This document shows, one piece after another, positions 1 through 12,496 of a DNA stretch of 64,000 bases (its first letter is position 1; the number at the start of each line of letters is the position of its first letter). The notes under the pieces are model-generated. The model searched no databases. It worked only from the letters and a program-made list of their open reading frames with translations, and was not told the DNA's origin. The DNA comes from Punica granatum. Lineage: Eukaryota > Streptophyta > Magnoliopsida > Myrtales > Lythraceae. The translations under genes were made by a program, and so were the position numbers. The DNA is taken from contig NC_045127.1 of NCBI RefSeq assembly GCF_007655135.1, positions 14,145,001 to 14,209,000 on the forward strand, given 5' to 3'.

Positions 1-611
1 TATTATTATGATTACTATATCATTATTAATTTTATTATTTATTAATTTTATTATTTTGTGAATCGCTGAAAATGCGCCTGCAAATGGAAATTCCAATGTC
101 AATTGTTTTAGTATTGTTTTTTTCCAAACAGTTCTCAACTGTAGACGTTGAAGAGCACCTTCTTACAAGAATTGGAATTTCCAAGTATTAATAGTCAATA
201 TTTCTTATTAAGTATTTTGATTTCAATATTTTTAGGTTTATTTAATTTGTCATTCACCCTCTTTATTCTACAACTATATTTGCAAATATCATACTCAACA
301 TATTCAACCAATTGATGTACCTAACTCATAGAAAATATTTTATATTATCTGGTTGATTCAGTTTCTGATTTTTCTCCCTCTAATGTGAAATAAATAAAGA
401 AAATGCGGTACATCGTACTTCAAGAATTTGCTCTCTAGTAAACTGTCATTGTCGTTAATTTTTAGTTTAATTTAATTTTTTATCATTTTAATTTATGTAA
501 GAAAAAAATTTTAAAAACAGTTTCAAATTTCCTACAACCCAACAGAGCCGCTTAGATTCCCCCTCGAGATCAGATAGAAGAAGATCAATATCGTAGGTTC
601 CATTAATAATG

Positions 612-642
<31 letters not shown>

Positions 643-1892
643 GGATATAGATATACATGCTTGTAGCAAGGGATCATTGGCACTTTATTTTTTTTATTGC
701 TGGCCCAATGATAAGAGTGTTGATTATAATATTTTTTTGGATATAATTCGCCATTGGAGTATTATTGCCTTGCATTATCATATATTATTCAAAGGGGATC
801 ATATAGCACTACTAATTAAATGATTTCATATGAAATTTTTTTTGGGATAATAAAGAGAGAGATATAGATATGCGTTAGTAGTTCAAGGCCAAATTTTATC
901 GTCTACTCTCCTTTTTCTTCCTTAGTGGAGATCCAAGAGGGTCATGCTTAGCTAATTAGAGGCAAAATATTCCAAGAATATTCGCACGTAAAAGAAATTA
1001 GAAGGTACTAGCCCAAACATCATCCGATGGTGCCCCAAATCATGCAAACTCTACCTTTAGCTGTTAATCATGTAACCCATTAAGACAAGAAAAAATTGGG
1101 GAAGGCAGACAAAAGTCATTGATGATAAAACTTAAGAGAAATTAGTAATATAGTTTCTTACACGGACTTCACTGACTTTTTCTGTAGCTATCAGATCAAC
1201 TTTTCATAATGGTGGTTCATCAAAATTAAAACAAAAAAAAGTATGATGGTAACAATTGGTCGTGATACACATGATAAAACTAGCTTGAGCTTGAAAATCA
1301 AACGGTATTTACTTTTCTAATTATTCTCATCTTATCCTTCGCAAGCCATAGGACTTAATATGGGCCTAAGTCGGAATCAATAGGTCAATTAAATATTTAT
1401 GGGATACGTGATTATTAATGGTCAAGGACCTGAGGTTTTTTCACTCTTTTCTTTTCTTTTGTTTTTTTCTTTTTTTTTTTGTGTGTAAGGTTAAAATTCC
1501 CTTGTGTGCAAGCCGGTCCGGTCACACGATTTGACAGCAACACCATTTTTTTTTTGACTGGAAGACAACCCCACCATATTATTGGAAGATTGATTGATTG
1601 TTATCATGCAGGCGAGAAAAATGTCCTATAGTATAGAAGAGATAGAGAAACTTTTAGCTTTTTGAATAAAACACATACAATTTTTCTTTTTGGATGAAAC
1701 AAGAGGTATATCTAATATATATATATATATATATTATCCTTTCTTGGGTTAAAGAGCATGAAAGATTGGTTCATTTTCGAATTACAGAACAAAGCGGGTG
1801 AGCAGAAATATGAGACCGTCCACTAAGAATTATTGGTTCTTTATCATTTAACAAGGTTGATTATTTTGCCTTGTACATGAGTGACACTCTAG
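1..1892. other. AT-rich intergenic DNA
   Basis: No open reading frame here looks coding, and the short ones are low-complexity. It holds (TA)n microsatellites near 611-633 and 1714-1734 and several T-rich runs. I see no transposon termini and no recognisable gene. Confidence 0.6.
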
Positions 1893-2201
1893 AGACAGCC
1901 AACTGAAATAATTTATAATCCTTAATTTATCCGAATCAATAATTAAAAGCAAATATTAGCAGGAAAAAACCTAAAAACTTATTTAAGTAAAAAAAGGAAG
2001 TTGTAAGAGCTGGAAATCGCACTCGAGGGTTCGAGGTAGACAGCCAACTGAAATAATTTAAAATCCTTAATTTATCCAAATCAATAATTAAAAGCAAATA
2101 TTAGCAGGAAAAAAACCTAAAAATTTATTTGCGTCATTATTAGTATTTAAGTAAAAAAAGGAAGTTGTAAGAGCTGGAAATCGCACTGGAGGGTTCGAGG
2201 T
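1893..2201. repeat. Tandem direct duplication, units of 145 and 164 bp
   Basis: Unit 1 (1893-2037) and unit 2 (2038-2201) both begin agacagccaactgaaataat and both end near gagggttcgaggt. They are nearly identical. Unit 2 has about 19 extra bases (around gcgtcattattagt) between two copies of a short tattt motif, which fits a slippage deletion in unit 1. A box-B-like gggttcgagg lies at each unit end, but no complete tRNA or SINE is recognisable. Confidence 0.85.
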
Positions 2202-2211
2202 TTGACAATGG

Positions 2212-2238
2212 CATCATCATCATCATCATCATCATCAG
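2212..2238. repeat. (ATC)n microsatellite
   Basis: An uninterrupted run of the trinucleotide atc, followed by (TA)n and (CA)n tracts down to about 2330. The predicted peptides here are low-complexity readings of these repeats. Confidence 0.9.
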
Positions 2239-2239
2239 A

Positions 2240-5200
2240 TATGATATATATATATATATTATTAATTCTATGGTCAGCTCTTTCGGTGCACACTACATTC
2301 CACGCACACGCGCACACACACACACACGTGTTCAGATTCTTCACCAGAATCTCCACATCCTCTCTCGCTCACATATGTAATAGCCGACCATTAAAATGGA
2401 ATCTGCCGTGTTAGCTGGAACAGTGCGCGTATGAAGAGAGATTCTAAACTGTAAAAGAATAGGATCTGCGCTATAATTAGAGCATTAATTAGTAATTTTC
2501 GATCTGCCCTCCAAAGAAACTGCAGGTACCTCTCTTTTCTCTCCTTGATTATATGATTATATGATAAGATTATAGGAAACAAATAGGAGGTCGGAGTATA
2601 TCCCGGTTCCAATACAACTGAAATGAAGAGTACCTATGTTAACGAGAAGCACAACGTGAAAATAGAAATAGGCACTTGCCGTTGATCTATTATTGGTCCT
2701 ATATTGAGTGCAGCGTGTGTACATGTATATCTTAATCGATACAATCACGCGTCATATCAAATCAAAGAGAACGTACAAAAAGCAAAAAAAAAAAAAATGA
2801 CAGTAGGACACGCTCTCCAGCACTCTACAGTCGATTGCACCATATGGTGCATGTAGGTATGCGTTGAGGAAATAAATAACGCAGGTATTCTGAACGCTTC
2901 AATCCATTTCATGATATGCGCGGAATAATTCGAGGGGCTAGCCCTAGAGATTATTGAATGAATGAATTAGGGCGACCAATCCGTACTGTAGAGAAGTTGT
3001 TTCCGACAGTATTAAGGACAAAGACACACACACATTTATGTACACACACTCAATGGTCTTTCATTAGTGGGATCTGTACTCGGGATATACATATATTAAT
3101 ACATTTGGGTTTGTGGAGCCAATTTGGTCGATAAAGAGATGCAAGCCACACCCTCTTCCCTTTTTAACGGTGGGTGACGTTTGAACAATGCCTTCATTTA
3201 TCTTCTTCCCCACTTGGTCGAGAGAATTAATGGCCCTAAAACGTCCCACACAATCCCTTCCTTTTTCTTTTTCCCCCCATGAGAAGTTCTAGATTATTAT
3301 ATTCTACTATATTTTGAATAACACATTGTTTTTATGTGTTTGCAAAAATAATTTCTAGAAAATACATGGATTAATTTTCTTCCCAAAAAAAAAAATAAAA
3401 ACATGGATTAATCGTGCTCCGCAGTTGGGTTTGGAACATCGTTAATTGACTAAAGATAAAACAAATTGTCACGTACCAAGTTTAATACACATAAAAAAGA
3501 GATTTTATTGACTCATTTTCTAAAATTATATATGTAATTTGTCTGTAGTATGATTCTTACGCCTAGGGTTAAGGTGATGGCCAGTTGGAGGGATTGTTGG
3601 AGGATGTTATAATTGTTGATGCAATAATGCCTGCGTCGAAGTCGCATTCATACAATTAATTGATCATGTATCGAATACGACTGTACCTAGGGACTCATAA
3701 GCGCTTTTTTTTTTGGGGGTGAATACTCACAAGTACTTTCATAGTGTTGATCAGTGACTGCTAATTAGTCCATGTATTATACATGGTAAAACTTTTTTTT
3801 TTTCTCCTGATAACTTATAGTTCTCTTCAAATGGAATTTATAAAACCCTAGTCTAGTTGTTTTACTTTTGTACCGAATATATAGTTCGTTGGAATCGGAT
3901 AATTCTTGCTAATTAATTCCATGAGCCAAATTCAACCTTTCATGTGTATATAGTATTGGGATCGATATATTATAGTTAGGAAATAATTGGATATCGACAT
4001 GTCCAGCAATAATTTACTTTTATCTATTCATTCATTCATTCATTTATTTATTTATTTGTATACACGTTCATTTGTTTATCTTCCTAATTAATAGAAAAGT
4101 AGTCAAAGTCTACATGATGGACCGGATTAAGGACTTCACTAACGAAACGTTTCTGTACTGTCTTGTGGTTGCTGAATTTGGATCAATATATGATCTTCTC
4201 ATTTGACTCCTTGGGCAATAAGAATCTTTATATAATTATTAATATATATAATGGATCGAAAATTTCGTCAAATTCTATCATATGTCATCTTTGACATAGA
4301 TTAAATACGAATTTTCCATGATCTTTATTTGATTCGTCGATCCTCAAAAAAAAAAAGAACAAAAGAAATAAGCAAAGTTCCGTTATTGAGTTAGAAATGG
4401 AAAATTTCTTGAAAAGTTACAATCTTCATGTGTCATCTTTGGCTTCCAATATTAAAGTAGTGTTAATATTAAAAGATTTTATTAAAAATTGACCATTAAA
4501 TGAAAAATATGAAACAATCAAACAATTAAATATAAGAAAAGAATATTAAAAAAAAATTCTTGCATTAGGAGAACGACGTCATCCAAAAAATAAAAAGGAA
4601 TACTAAACAACTATTTATTTCTTAAGAAAACAACATGCTTGACTTATTGAATTGATCCTAAATCTTAAGAGATATGTACAAATACATAACTATCAACAAT
4701 AAAATTTTCATTTGTACATTATAATATATATACATATATTCTATTAGTATTTTTACAATTTATTTATATACAAAGAATTTCTTTTTCATTACTTACCCAA
4801 ATATTTGAAATATTAACTAATGCGTATTTTATAAATTTACTATTCCTACTTTATTAAAAAATGTTGTTTCTTTCGGGAGACAATTATTTTCGTTAAAATT
4901 TTTACATTAAACTAATTGATATGATCTTCTTTTTCTTCAATCCTTAGCTCCTCCCCACCGCCCCCTAATTACACCATGTAAAGATATACAAGTAATTCAT
5001 TAATCTATTTAGTTCATAATTATTATTTTTATAATTAGATAGAGAACTTTGTTGGAATTAATTTAAATCATTGGTCTTGATTTATTTGTATATAATATGC
5101 ATGTATTTGCAAAAGAACACATTTATCAATATAAATAACAATAATTTATAGATATTACAAGTTTTTCACTATATAACAATTTAATTTTTATCAAGTCAAA

Positions 5201-5574
5201 ACATAACATTTATTTAAATGGACAATGGTTAATAAGATTCAGTGAGATTAAGACAAGAAATTTCTCACGAAAACTAAAAACAAATCATGTGCAACGCACC
5301 GACTTGTAGGCTCGTTTTCACTAATAGAGAACGTTGAATAGTGTTTCTTTTGATGTGTATTGAAGCAAGTATAATTTTCATAATATCGTATTTATCACAA
5401 GTCGGTTTTGGCAAGTTCATATTCTACTAATAGAATCTTACCCGTGTCATTTTGATTTGATGATTTATCACTGAGTGTAGATTTATTTCTCGATACATGA
5501 GTTAGAAATACTTAATTTAGGTGCCATTTGATAATGGAGTAAAAAACGTACTCCATTTCACGCCATTCTATTAA
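2240..5574. other. AT-rich intergenic DNA without recognisable genes
   Basis: No supported gene. It contains (ATTC)n/(ATTT)n near 4026-4055 and poly-A/T tracts. Near 5289-5310 a short gtgc-aac-gcac hairpin followed by cgacttgt resembles a decayed Helitron 3' end with CTTGT instead of CTRRT, but no matching 5' end was found. Confidence 0.5.
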
Positions 5575-6001
5575 AAGCTTGCTTTTAAGTGGAAATGAAC
5601 CCAAACTCGTATAAGCCAAATAAAAATTTAATATGGTATCAAAGCTCGGTTACACGTATGAGTGCCTATGCGTGTGTACGCACTCACACCACACCAGGCC
5701 TAGTATGTCGAGTGCAGCCAAAGTGCGTCTCGTGTTAGTCCCTCCTCGCCCGAGAACGGAAAAAGAGCCCGGCTCGAGGTTAATTGTTGAGGGCAAATGT
5801 TTAAGAGCATGTGACAACGTGTAGGCAAAAATAGATCACACGTTGCACGTGAGGGCGGATGTTGAGAATATTAATCTCACATAGAAAACATGAATCAAAA
5901 TTCATTGGTTTATATGAGATTTTGGTGCTACCACTTATCAGCTTGAGCTTTTAAGTTGAAAATAGACCTAAACCCGTATAAGCCCAATTGAAAATTTAAT
6001 A
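5575..6001 (+). mobile_element. TRIM-type miniature LTR retroelement, 5' LTR truncated
   Basis: The 3' LTR is 5860-6001, starting tgttgagaatatt and ending aaatttaata. Only the last 59 bp or so of the 5' LTR remain (5575-5633), sharing agcttg, cgtataagcc and aaatttaata with the 3' copy. A tRNA-Met-type primer-binding site (tggtatcaaagctc) starts at 5634 directly after the LTR, and a purine-rich tract (cacgtgagggcgga) precedes the 3' LTR. The internal part of about 225 bp has no ORF, as expected for TRIMs, which are mobilised by proteins from other elements. Family copies lie at 7722-8277 and 59271-59704. Confidence 0.75.
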
Positions 6002-6324
6002 TATCTATCTGACGCAGCACGGATCACGGTTTCTCGCGCCTAAATCTGAATTTAGACTCGAAGGGAATAGAACACGGCTAAACCCTAACGATATACTGGA
6101 AAACAAAGAGTTATAACAAACTCAAAGTATCATTCATCAATAAGAGTTATACGCTTTCATTAAGAAGTAGATTATTAGATGAAACAATAACAAAAAAAAA
6201 AAGCACGAGAAACTGTATATTATGTCGCATATCGAAGTTTAAGCTCAAGTGGGAGCTAGTGCCTGACCTCAAACATGGGAACAAGAATCTAACCATGACC
6301 CTTTCATTCCTTAAGAGTCAAAAT

Positions 6325-6360
<36 letters not shown>

Positions 6361-7721
6361 ATCTGTACAAATAGAAATATTTCAATTTGGACAAACTTTC
6401 CCAAACGCACTCTCTTGAAGGCCTTTGTCACAAAATATCCCTATCTTCAACCTCTTCATTAAGGAAAAAAAATACTAATTAATTGTCGAATTATGAGGAT
6501 ATAACTTGGGTGGCAAATTAAATTCTTAGTGAGTGGATACTCCAACTACATTGCAGGGGGTCTAAAATACTGAAAGTACTTCAATACTAAGGTTATATCG
6601 ATATCTGAGTAGAGAGTAGTCTCAACCAAATCGAGAAAAGAAAAAATAAATCGTAAGTTTCATGCATGAAAAATAATAATGAATTAGTGAGAGAAATTGG
6701 GAGTCACTTTGCCTTAGAAGCGATCAGATGAGCCATTTCTATGTCATCTTTCCATTTAGAGCCAACATAACTAACCCAAAGAAGAAAAGTTTAAAACAAA
6801 TAGAGAAAAAATAAATCAAAATGTGCATCTCCATCCCACCTACCTTTTTCGGGAGCTCAATTATATATTCTTTCACCTTTCCTTCTGAAACAATTTCTTA
6901 ATCCCGTATCTTAAAGTGGGGTCAATTTTTAACTATTTCCTCATGATCAACTTTACTTGAAATTAGCAATTAACAATATTTTAATTATCCTCAAACGAAA
7001 ATCCTTTCAGGGGGAAATGCACTTGGGAAATGGTGTTTCTGTGAATGTAATCCATTATCTAAAGGCTGCACGGGTCATAAGGTAGTGGGACGTGTAGAAT
7101 GTTTTCCCCCTTAATTTATTTCTGCCTGACAAATTAAATGAGGTTCATATGTGCTAGGATTAGTGGGATTAATGGATTTTATTATGTTAATCTAAATATC
7201 AAGCCATGATCACAAAATATTAGGGATCGGATCCCATCAAAAGTGTAAAAAATTTATCATGGATCACAATGATTTTTATCGTATAGCACGTCAAAGAGCC
7301 GATGTTTTCTTTCTTTTTGTTTTTCATTCTAGTAAATTTAAAGTAGAAAACGGATCATGAATCAATCTGTTTTGTTGTTTGCGAACAATGGTGCTAGCCG
7401 GGATCAGAATTTTCAATTTTTAAGCACCGTGTGGAGTGTCTAACTATCAATCTCGTTTTACCATATTTTATTCGTGGAATTGACAAATTTTATATTTCGG
7501 TAATGCCATAGTGCGTGATTCGGTATAATTAGATACGGCTACGCATGTATAGTGGTTAGCAACAAACCAACATTTGGCTGCTCTAGTCATGAAACATGGA
7601 TTTCTCAGAAGTTTATCTGATAAGACATTTGAAGCGTGGAAGCTTTTCAAAGCAGTTTCTGTGCGGGAATGATTTTATCTTTGCAAAAGCATTTTACAGG
7701 TCAATTCTACTTCAGTGGTGG
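6002..7721. other. Intergenic DNA with (CA)n and (TA)n tracts
   Basis: No recognisable gene. A (CA)n run lies at about 6329-6350 and is followed by (TA)n. Short ORFs here lack similarity to anything I recognise. Confidence 0.5.
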
Positions 7722-8277
7722 TGTTGGAAATATAAAAGCCAATTATAAAAAGTTAATTTCACATCGGAAGTATAAAAGAAAATAAAATGATTTATGTGAG
7801 ATTAAATCTCACAATTTATTAATTGAGCTTTTGAGTTGAAAGTTAAATCTAATGACATGTAAGCTCGGTAAAATTTAAGATGGTATCAGAGCCGATGATA
7901 ATGATCTCGGGGCGCGTATGTTCAGGAGCTCACACCAAGCCAATGATCCCCTCGCCCGTGTGTGGAAGAAGAAGCCCATCTCGAGATAGTTAAGGTTTAA
8001 GTCTGGAAGAGAGGAGAGATTGGCTCGAGGTAAGTTGTTGAGGGCGGGTGATTAAGGTTCACGTGGTACATGTAGGTAAATCTATGAGAAAGACCACACG
8101 GTATCACGTGAGGGTGGGTATTGGGAATATAAAAATCAATTGGAAAAAGTTAAACCTACATCGGAAGCATAAAGAAAATACAATGGTTTAAATATAATTG
8201 AGTCTCACAACTTATCAGCTCGAACTTTTGACTAAAAAGTTAAGTTCAAATCCATGTAAACCCGGTAGAATTTAAGA
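7722..8277 (+). mobile_element. Complete TRIM retroelement with 159 bp LTRs
   Basis: The 5' LTR is 7722-7880 and the 3' LTR 8119-8277, each 159 bp, both ending aatttaaga. The 5' copy starts TGTTGG; the 3' copy starts TATTGG, a G-to-A change at the terminal TG. A primer-binding site tggtatcagagcc (7881-7893) matches the 3' end of initiator tRNA-Met and abuts the 5' LTR. A polypurine tract (gtgagggtggg) abuts the 3' LTR. Flanks are ggtgg (7717-7721) and cgtgg (8278-8282), a 5 bp target-site duplication with one mismatch. There is no coding capacity. Confidence 0.85.
7881..7893 (+). other. Primer-binding site of the TRIM (tRNA-Met type)
   Basis: The sequence tggtatcagagcc follows the 5' LTR end directly. 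It is complementary to the 3' end of plant initiator methionine tRNA, the usual primer for minus-strand synthesis in copia and TRIM elements. Confidence 0.85.
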
Positions 8278-8662
8278 CGTGGGGAGATGAAGCTTTTGCA
8301 ATAGAATTGCATAAAATAATCGGGAATGGATCAACAAATAGGCAATTTTTCACTCATATACATAAATTGCTCCTTAATTAAGTTGAATTATTGATTAAAA
8401 TAAAGATGATCAAAATAAGGGGAGTCATACGTGATATCACTATCAGGCAGTTTAATTTGATTAGGTGGGAGTGCTTAGCAGAACAACAATAATAACGATC
8501 TCATTTAACGGCCTAAAGGGAAAGAAAAAAAAAAAAAAGAGAAGAATTTCTCATTTAACGATTTTCTTTTTCCTTTTCCCTCCTTCAGCGAAACAAGGTG
8601 AATTTTTGCTAGCATCAAGCCTGGTCTGAGCAGGCAGCATTAATTAATTGATTATTAAGAAT

Positions 8663-8820
8663 GAGACCGTAGAGCAGTCGTACAAATCGCCTAATCAATT
8701 AAAAAGATTTCAGATTTGAATTTTATGTGAGAGTAATTGTAACTTTTTATTAATTATTAGGATTTTAATTTTATTGTAATATTAATACGTTTGTAAGTCT
8801 CCCTTATAATTGAAAAAAAA
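8663..8820 (+). mobile_element. Decayed Au-like SINE
   Basis: The order of blocks matches the other Au-like copies here: gtagagcagtcgtac (box A region), a degenerate box B, attaattattaggatttt, a ttattgtaatatt block, the gtctcccttataatt block, then an A-run at 8812-8822. Box B is too diverged for this copy to be active. Confidence 0.6.
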
Positions 8821-8872
8821 AATTGATTATTTCCAATTTTGCTCAAAGATATTTAAAAGGAACAATTATCAT

Positions 8873-10412
8873 TTCATCCCCTAAACTTTGGGCATATTTA
8901 CACCCTCAACTATGATTTATGGAAAATAGTTAAATACACTTTACCCCTCGAACGATGGGGTGAAACTGATTTTTCCCCTTAACCTTCTAATTTTTGCAGA
9001 GTGGCCCCCAACTTAATCGGAGAAAATAAGCAAGGTGCCTCTCCTCGGTCGAATTCCTGCCATAATTCTAGCCAAAAGAGCTCACATGCCTTTTTGAAAA
9101 GTTGCCTCTAATTAATTTATACCTGCAAAAGAGGGAAATTTTGATCAATAAGAGAAGGCTGCGGCGGTTTCATTCATGAATGTATTCTTCTTTCGTTTGC
9201 AAAGGCTTCTAAGATGAAGTCATCATGAACCACTAACAAGCAAAACAATTTAAACAGAAGTTGGTATTGTGAAGAGTTAGTCACCTGAGATAAGTATAGG
9301 AACTCGACAAAGGTGAATTTGCTGTCTCTATCATCAACGACCTGGTTGAACATCTCCTGCTCCATCCTCTGTGTAGTGATAAGTGTCTGCCGAAGAAATC
9401 CCCGCTCATTTGGCTGGAATTTGACTAAGGAGGCACTTTACTTATTTTCTGGTTAGGTCGGGGTGCCTTGAAAAATATAAAAGGTTGGGGACAAATTCAA
9501 TTTTATCCCATAGTTCAGGTGGAAAATGTCCCCCTCCAATCACAAGCTCCTTCAAATTGATTGGAAAAGTCACGTGCTCTGAACGTGACTCCATAGAAAA
9601 TTAAAAAAATAAAATAAAATGGGAAATTTGATATTCAAAAGAAAAAATTTCAAGTAGGATGTCGATGCTTTCACACACCACTCCAGGCCTGCCAGTTACC
9701 AGCCACCTGGTGGGATTGTCGGTGATCATTGATGCCGCCGGCCATGGGCCATACCAGTGGAGTCATCAGTGATTACTGATGCAGTGTACCAAAGGAAAGA
9801 GAGATTGTAGGCTCGATGTCCGGTGATGATCACTAAAGAGGATGTCGGCCATCGAACTGTTGATGAACATTAAGCATTGCCAAGTCGACATGAGTGCGTG
9901 CAGGCAATGCCCTCTCTAACTTGAAGGCGGGAGCAAGTCTTCTCTCTCCCTCTGTACCCCCTTTCTTCTCTTGCCCACGGTAGTTCGCAACCGCCCTGTC
10001 GATGATGGTGGTCGCCACTTTCGACAATTGCAGTATGGGTGTCAATTTCTCTATGTAGCCAGTGCCCAATGCCGACGCTCCAGACCTCTCATGCCTCCCT
10101 CTCACTTTGCGCCTTTATGTCTCTCGTAGAATTGCCACTAGCCGTCGCCATCTACCCCACGAGGTCGTTGGCGGTATCATCTGTCGTTGGCAACCTCACT
10201 GGTGTGGCTGGAGTGCTGGCCGACTGCTTGGAGCGGTGCGGGAAAGTGACGGTTTCTCGACACCTGTGAACTTTCTTTTGTAATTTTTTTTTTAAATTTT
10301 CTCTTGGGTTAATTTGACGGATTTTGTAATTGAAGGAGGCACATTTTCCCTACACCATAATCGAGGGGGTAAATATGCACATGCACAAACATGAAAAGAG
10401 TTTAGGGGCAAA
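8873..10412. mobile_element. Mutator-like inverted-repeat element with a GC-richer interior
   Basis: The left end (catcccctaaactttgggca, acaccctcaactatg) matches the reverse complement of the right end (gagggggtaaatatgcaca ... gagtttaggggcaaagg) over roughly 60-90 bp. A second internal inverted pair joins about 8920-9075 to 9400-9545 (tttcc/cccc blocks and gcaaggtgcctc versus gaggcactttac), so this is probably one element nested in, or recombined with, a relative. The interior at 9660-10290 is GC-richer than its surroundings and contains several overlapping ORFs, none recognised. It could be a captured host fragment, as in Pack-MULEs. I did not find a clean 9 bp target-site duplication. Confidence 0.5.
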
Positions 10413-10447
10413 GGCCCTCACGGCTGTAATCTAGAGTAGAAGGGTTT

Positions 10448-10625
10448 TTTTTTTCTACGTAAAAGTATCTTCTGAATTATAAAGGAGGTTCATGTACTTA
10501 ATATAATAAAATAAAAAATTTAATAGTTAATAAAGCAGCATGTGTAGTTTTACAAGAAATATCGAATCTAAAACATTTTGGTTAGGCATAGGCCAAAATA
10601 TATATTACTACGCTATACCCTCTCT
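10448..10625 (-). mobile_element. Decayed Au-like SINE (minus strand)
   Basis: Read on the minus strand it has a box-A-like tatagcgtagtaata, a degenerate box B (tagattcgatatt), the tttattaactattaaattt block, the acctcctttataatt block and a terminal A-tail (T-run 10445-10455 on the plus strand). This is the same block order as the other copies. Confidence 0.55.
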
Positions 10626-10827
10626 AGTATATAACAAGTATTTTTCTTTGTCACAATGGCTTAAGAATCCATGTAGAATGTAAATCAAGTCATTTACGAG
10701 CTATAGAATTAAGTATAGTTGTCAATTAACCTCTTTTTTATCCAAGCATATTTTCAAGATGCATGCCAAATTATTTTAGAAAATTTGACATGATATATAT
10801 ATAAGAGTTAACTCGGGCACATCTGAT

Positions 10828-10872
<45 letters not shown>

Positions 10873-12495
10873 ACATTAGCTAGCATACTGCTTATGCATC
10901 AGCTTCGAGCTCATGCCATATATACGTCGTCTCTGGGTCTTACTTTGGGTCCACCTAGAGTGTTGATAATTTCGTATCCATACTACGCATAAGTGAGGGG
11001 TGACTGCTAAAAATCCCGCGTCACATAGCTAGTTATTGATTCTCCTCCTTATGAGAATTAGACGAAAGGCCCACGCAATTGCACGGGTAGAGTTATTGAG
11101 ATAACGAAATAATTGATAATTATTATTATTCGAAATGCTAAATATATACAATATAATTAGGTGTGTGATATTGAAATCATATCCTTCTTAGTAACTCCGT
11201 CTCGTATACAGTTTAACCTATAAATTTTGATATTTAATAATTAATCGATATCATATATGAGTTTTAAATTATATCATCATTTTTACATAATAGTGCAATA
11301 GTACCTTAGTGGTATCAACAAACTATTCAACCATGTATCATTATGTTTCTTCGATCACACAATAGTATATGCAAATAAGAAAACTGGAATTAATGAGAAC
11401 ATCAATAATCACCTTATATTCATCAAAACAACACAAACACGGGGAAAAGAAAAATTACAACAATAGAGAAGTTCAATTGTCTCTACATATCTCAGTTTTC
11501 TCTACAAAAGCATTTGGATGGACTATTTGAGTCTCTAACTCATAAAATCAGGGAAATAAATCCTAACCTTATTATTATCCACAATTCCGTTGTCACCACC
11601 ATCCTCTTTGGTACCAAAGCCTCTAACAATAATACGTGCTTACAACAACGAAAACTACTTCTTCAAAACATATTCTTCATACTTCCAGCTTCATAATTTG
11701 GAGAAAAAATCTATCTTGATCTAATAGTAAAAGAGAGATACACGTACTATTTATAGAATTTTTGGGATTGAGTTTTGGAGACTTTTGGACTTTAGTTATA
11801 AACTTTCGGACTTCCTATGAGTTGGACTTTTGAATATCACGAATGGTGACTTTTGAATATCATGAATGATTTGTCACCACCTTATTGCATCATAATTTGT
11901 CAATTTATCCTTGGTTGTGACACGAAGAGTCACTCAATTAGAACCTAGCCTCGTCCTACGTGGCATCTTCCTGTGCGATATCCTGGCTTTTATAATTGTA
12001 TATAGATTTAAGAAGAAATAAAGGAACAATCTAGGAAAAGCAATAAAAAGGTAAATGTCCCAATACATTTGGTTTCCCCATATCTGTTATCTGCACACCT
12101 TACTCATGTGTGTTTTAGCATGGCTGAATTCTAGCAGATGAACAACGTGGGAATAAAAAAATTAGATACTTGAAATGTTATTTGCTGGGTCATGGTCTGT
12201 AGTTATAGATACTTGTCTTTAATTACGTTCGCAATAATGTTTATGGAAGAAGGCAATTGTTATTGGATCTCGAGTGTGGAAAGCTTCTTTAAAAGAAATA
12301 GATCGATTCGGATTTATGAAAGAACATGCTAGACATGGTTTGTGAATGAATTATGAAAGTACTTGGCTAGCGGATCCGATAAAATAAACGCACACATATC
12401 TATCAGTTATGAGTTATATTGATGAGTCCCATAAAGTCTTTTTTTTTCTCGGTGAACGTAAAGTCTATATATATATATATATATATATATGTATA
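10626..12495. other. AT-rich DNA with a long (TA)n tract and an unclassified LTR-like stretch
   Basis: (TA)n at 10831-10870 and 12466-12490. At 11055-11085, attag followed by ggcccacgcaattgcacggg looks like a minus-strand Helitron 3' terminus (hairpin, then CTAAT). At 11390-11990 the composition is LTR-like (a ctatttatag box, an imperfect 22 bp duplication of gacttttgaatatcacgaat), but no partner LTR or primer site was found. No gene is recognised. Confidence 0.4.
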
Positions 12496-12496
12496 C

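Noticed and set aside
2202..2414. Ser/His-rich ORF
   Set aside because: A reading of (ATC)n, (TA)n and (CA)n microsatellites.
9833..10283. Three overlapping ORFs in the GC-richer core
   Set aside because: Overlap on both strands with no recognised motif. Better explained by local GC content inside a transposon.
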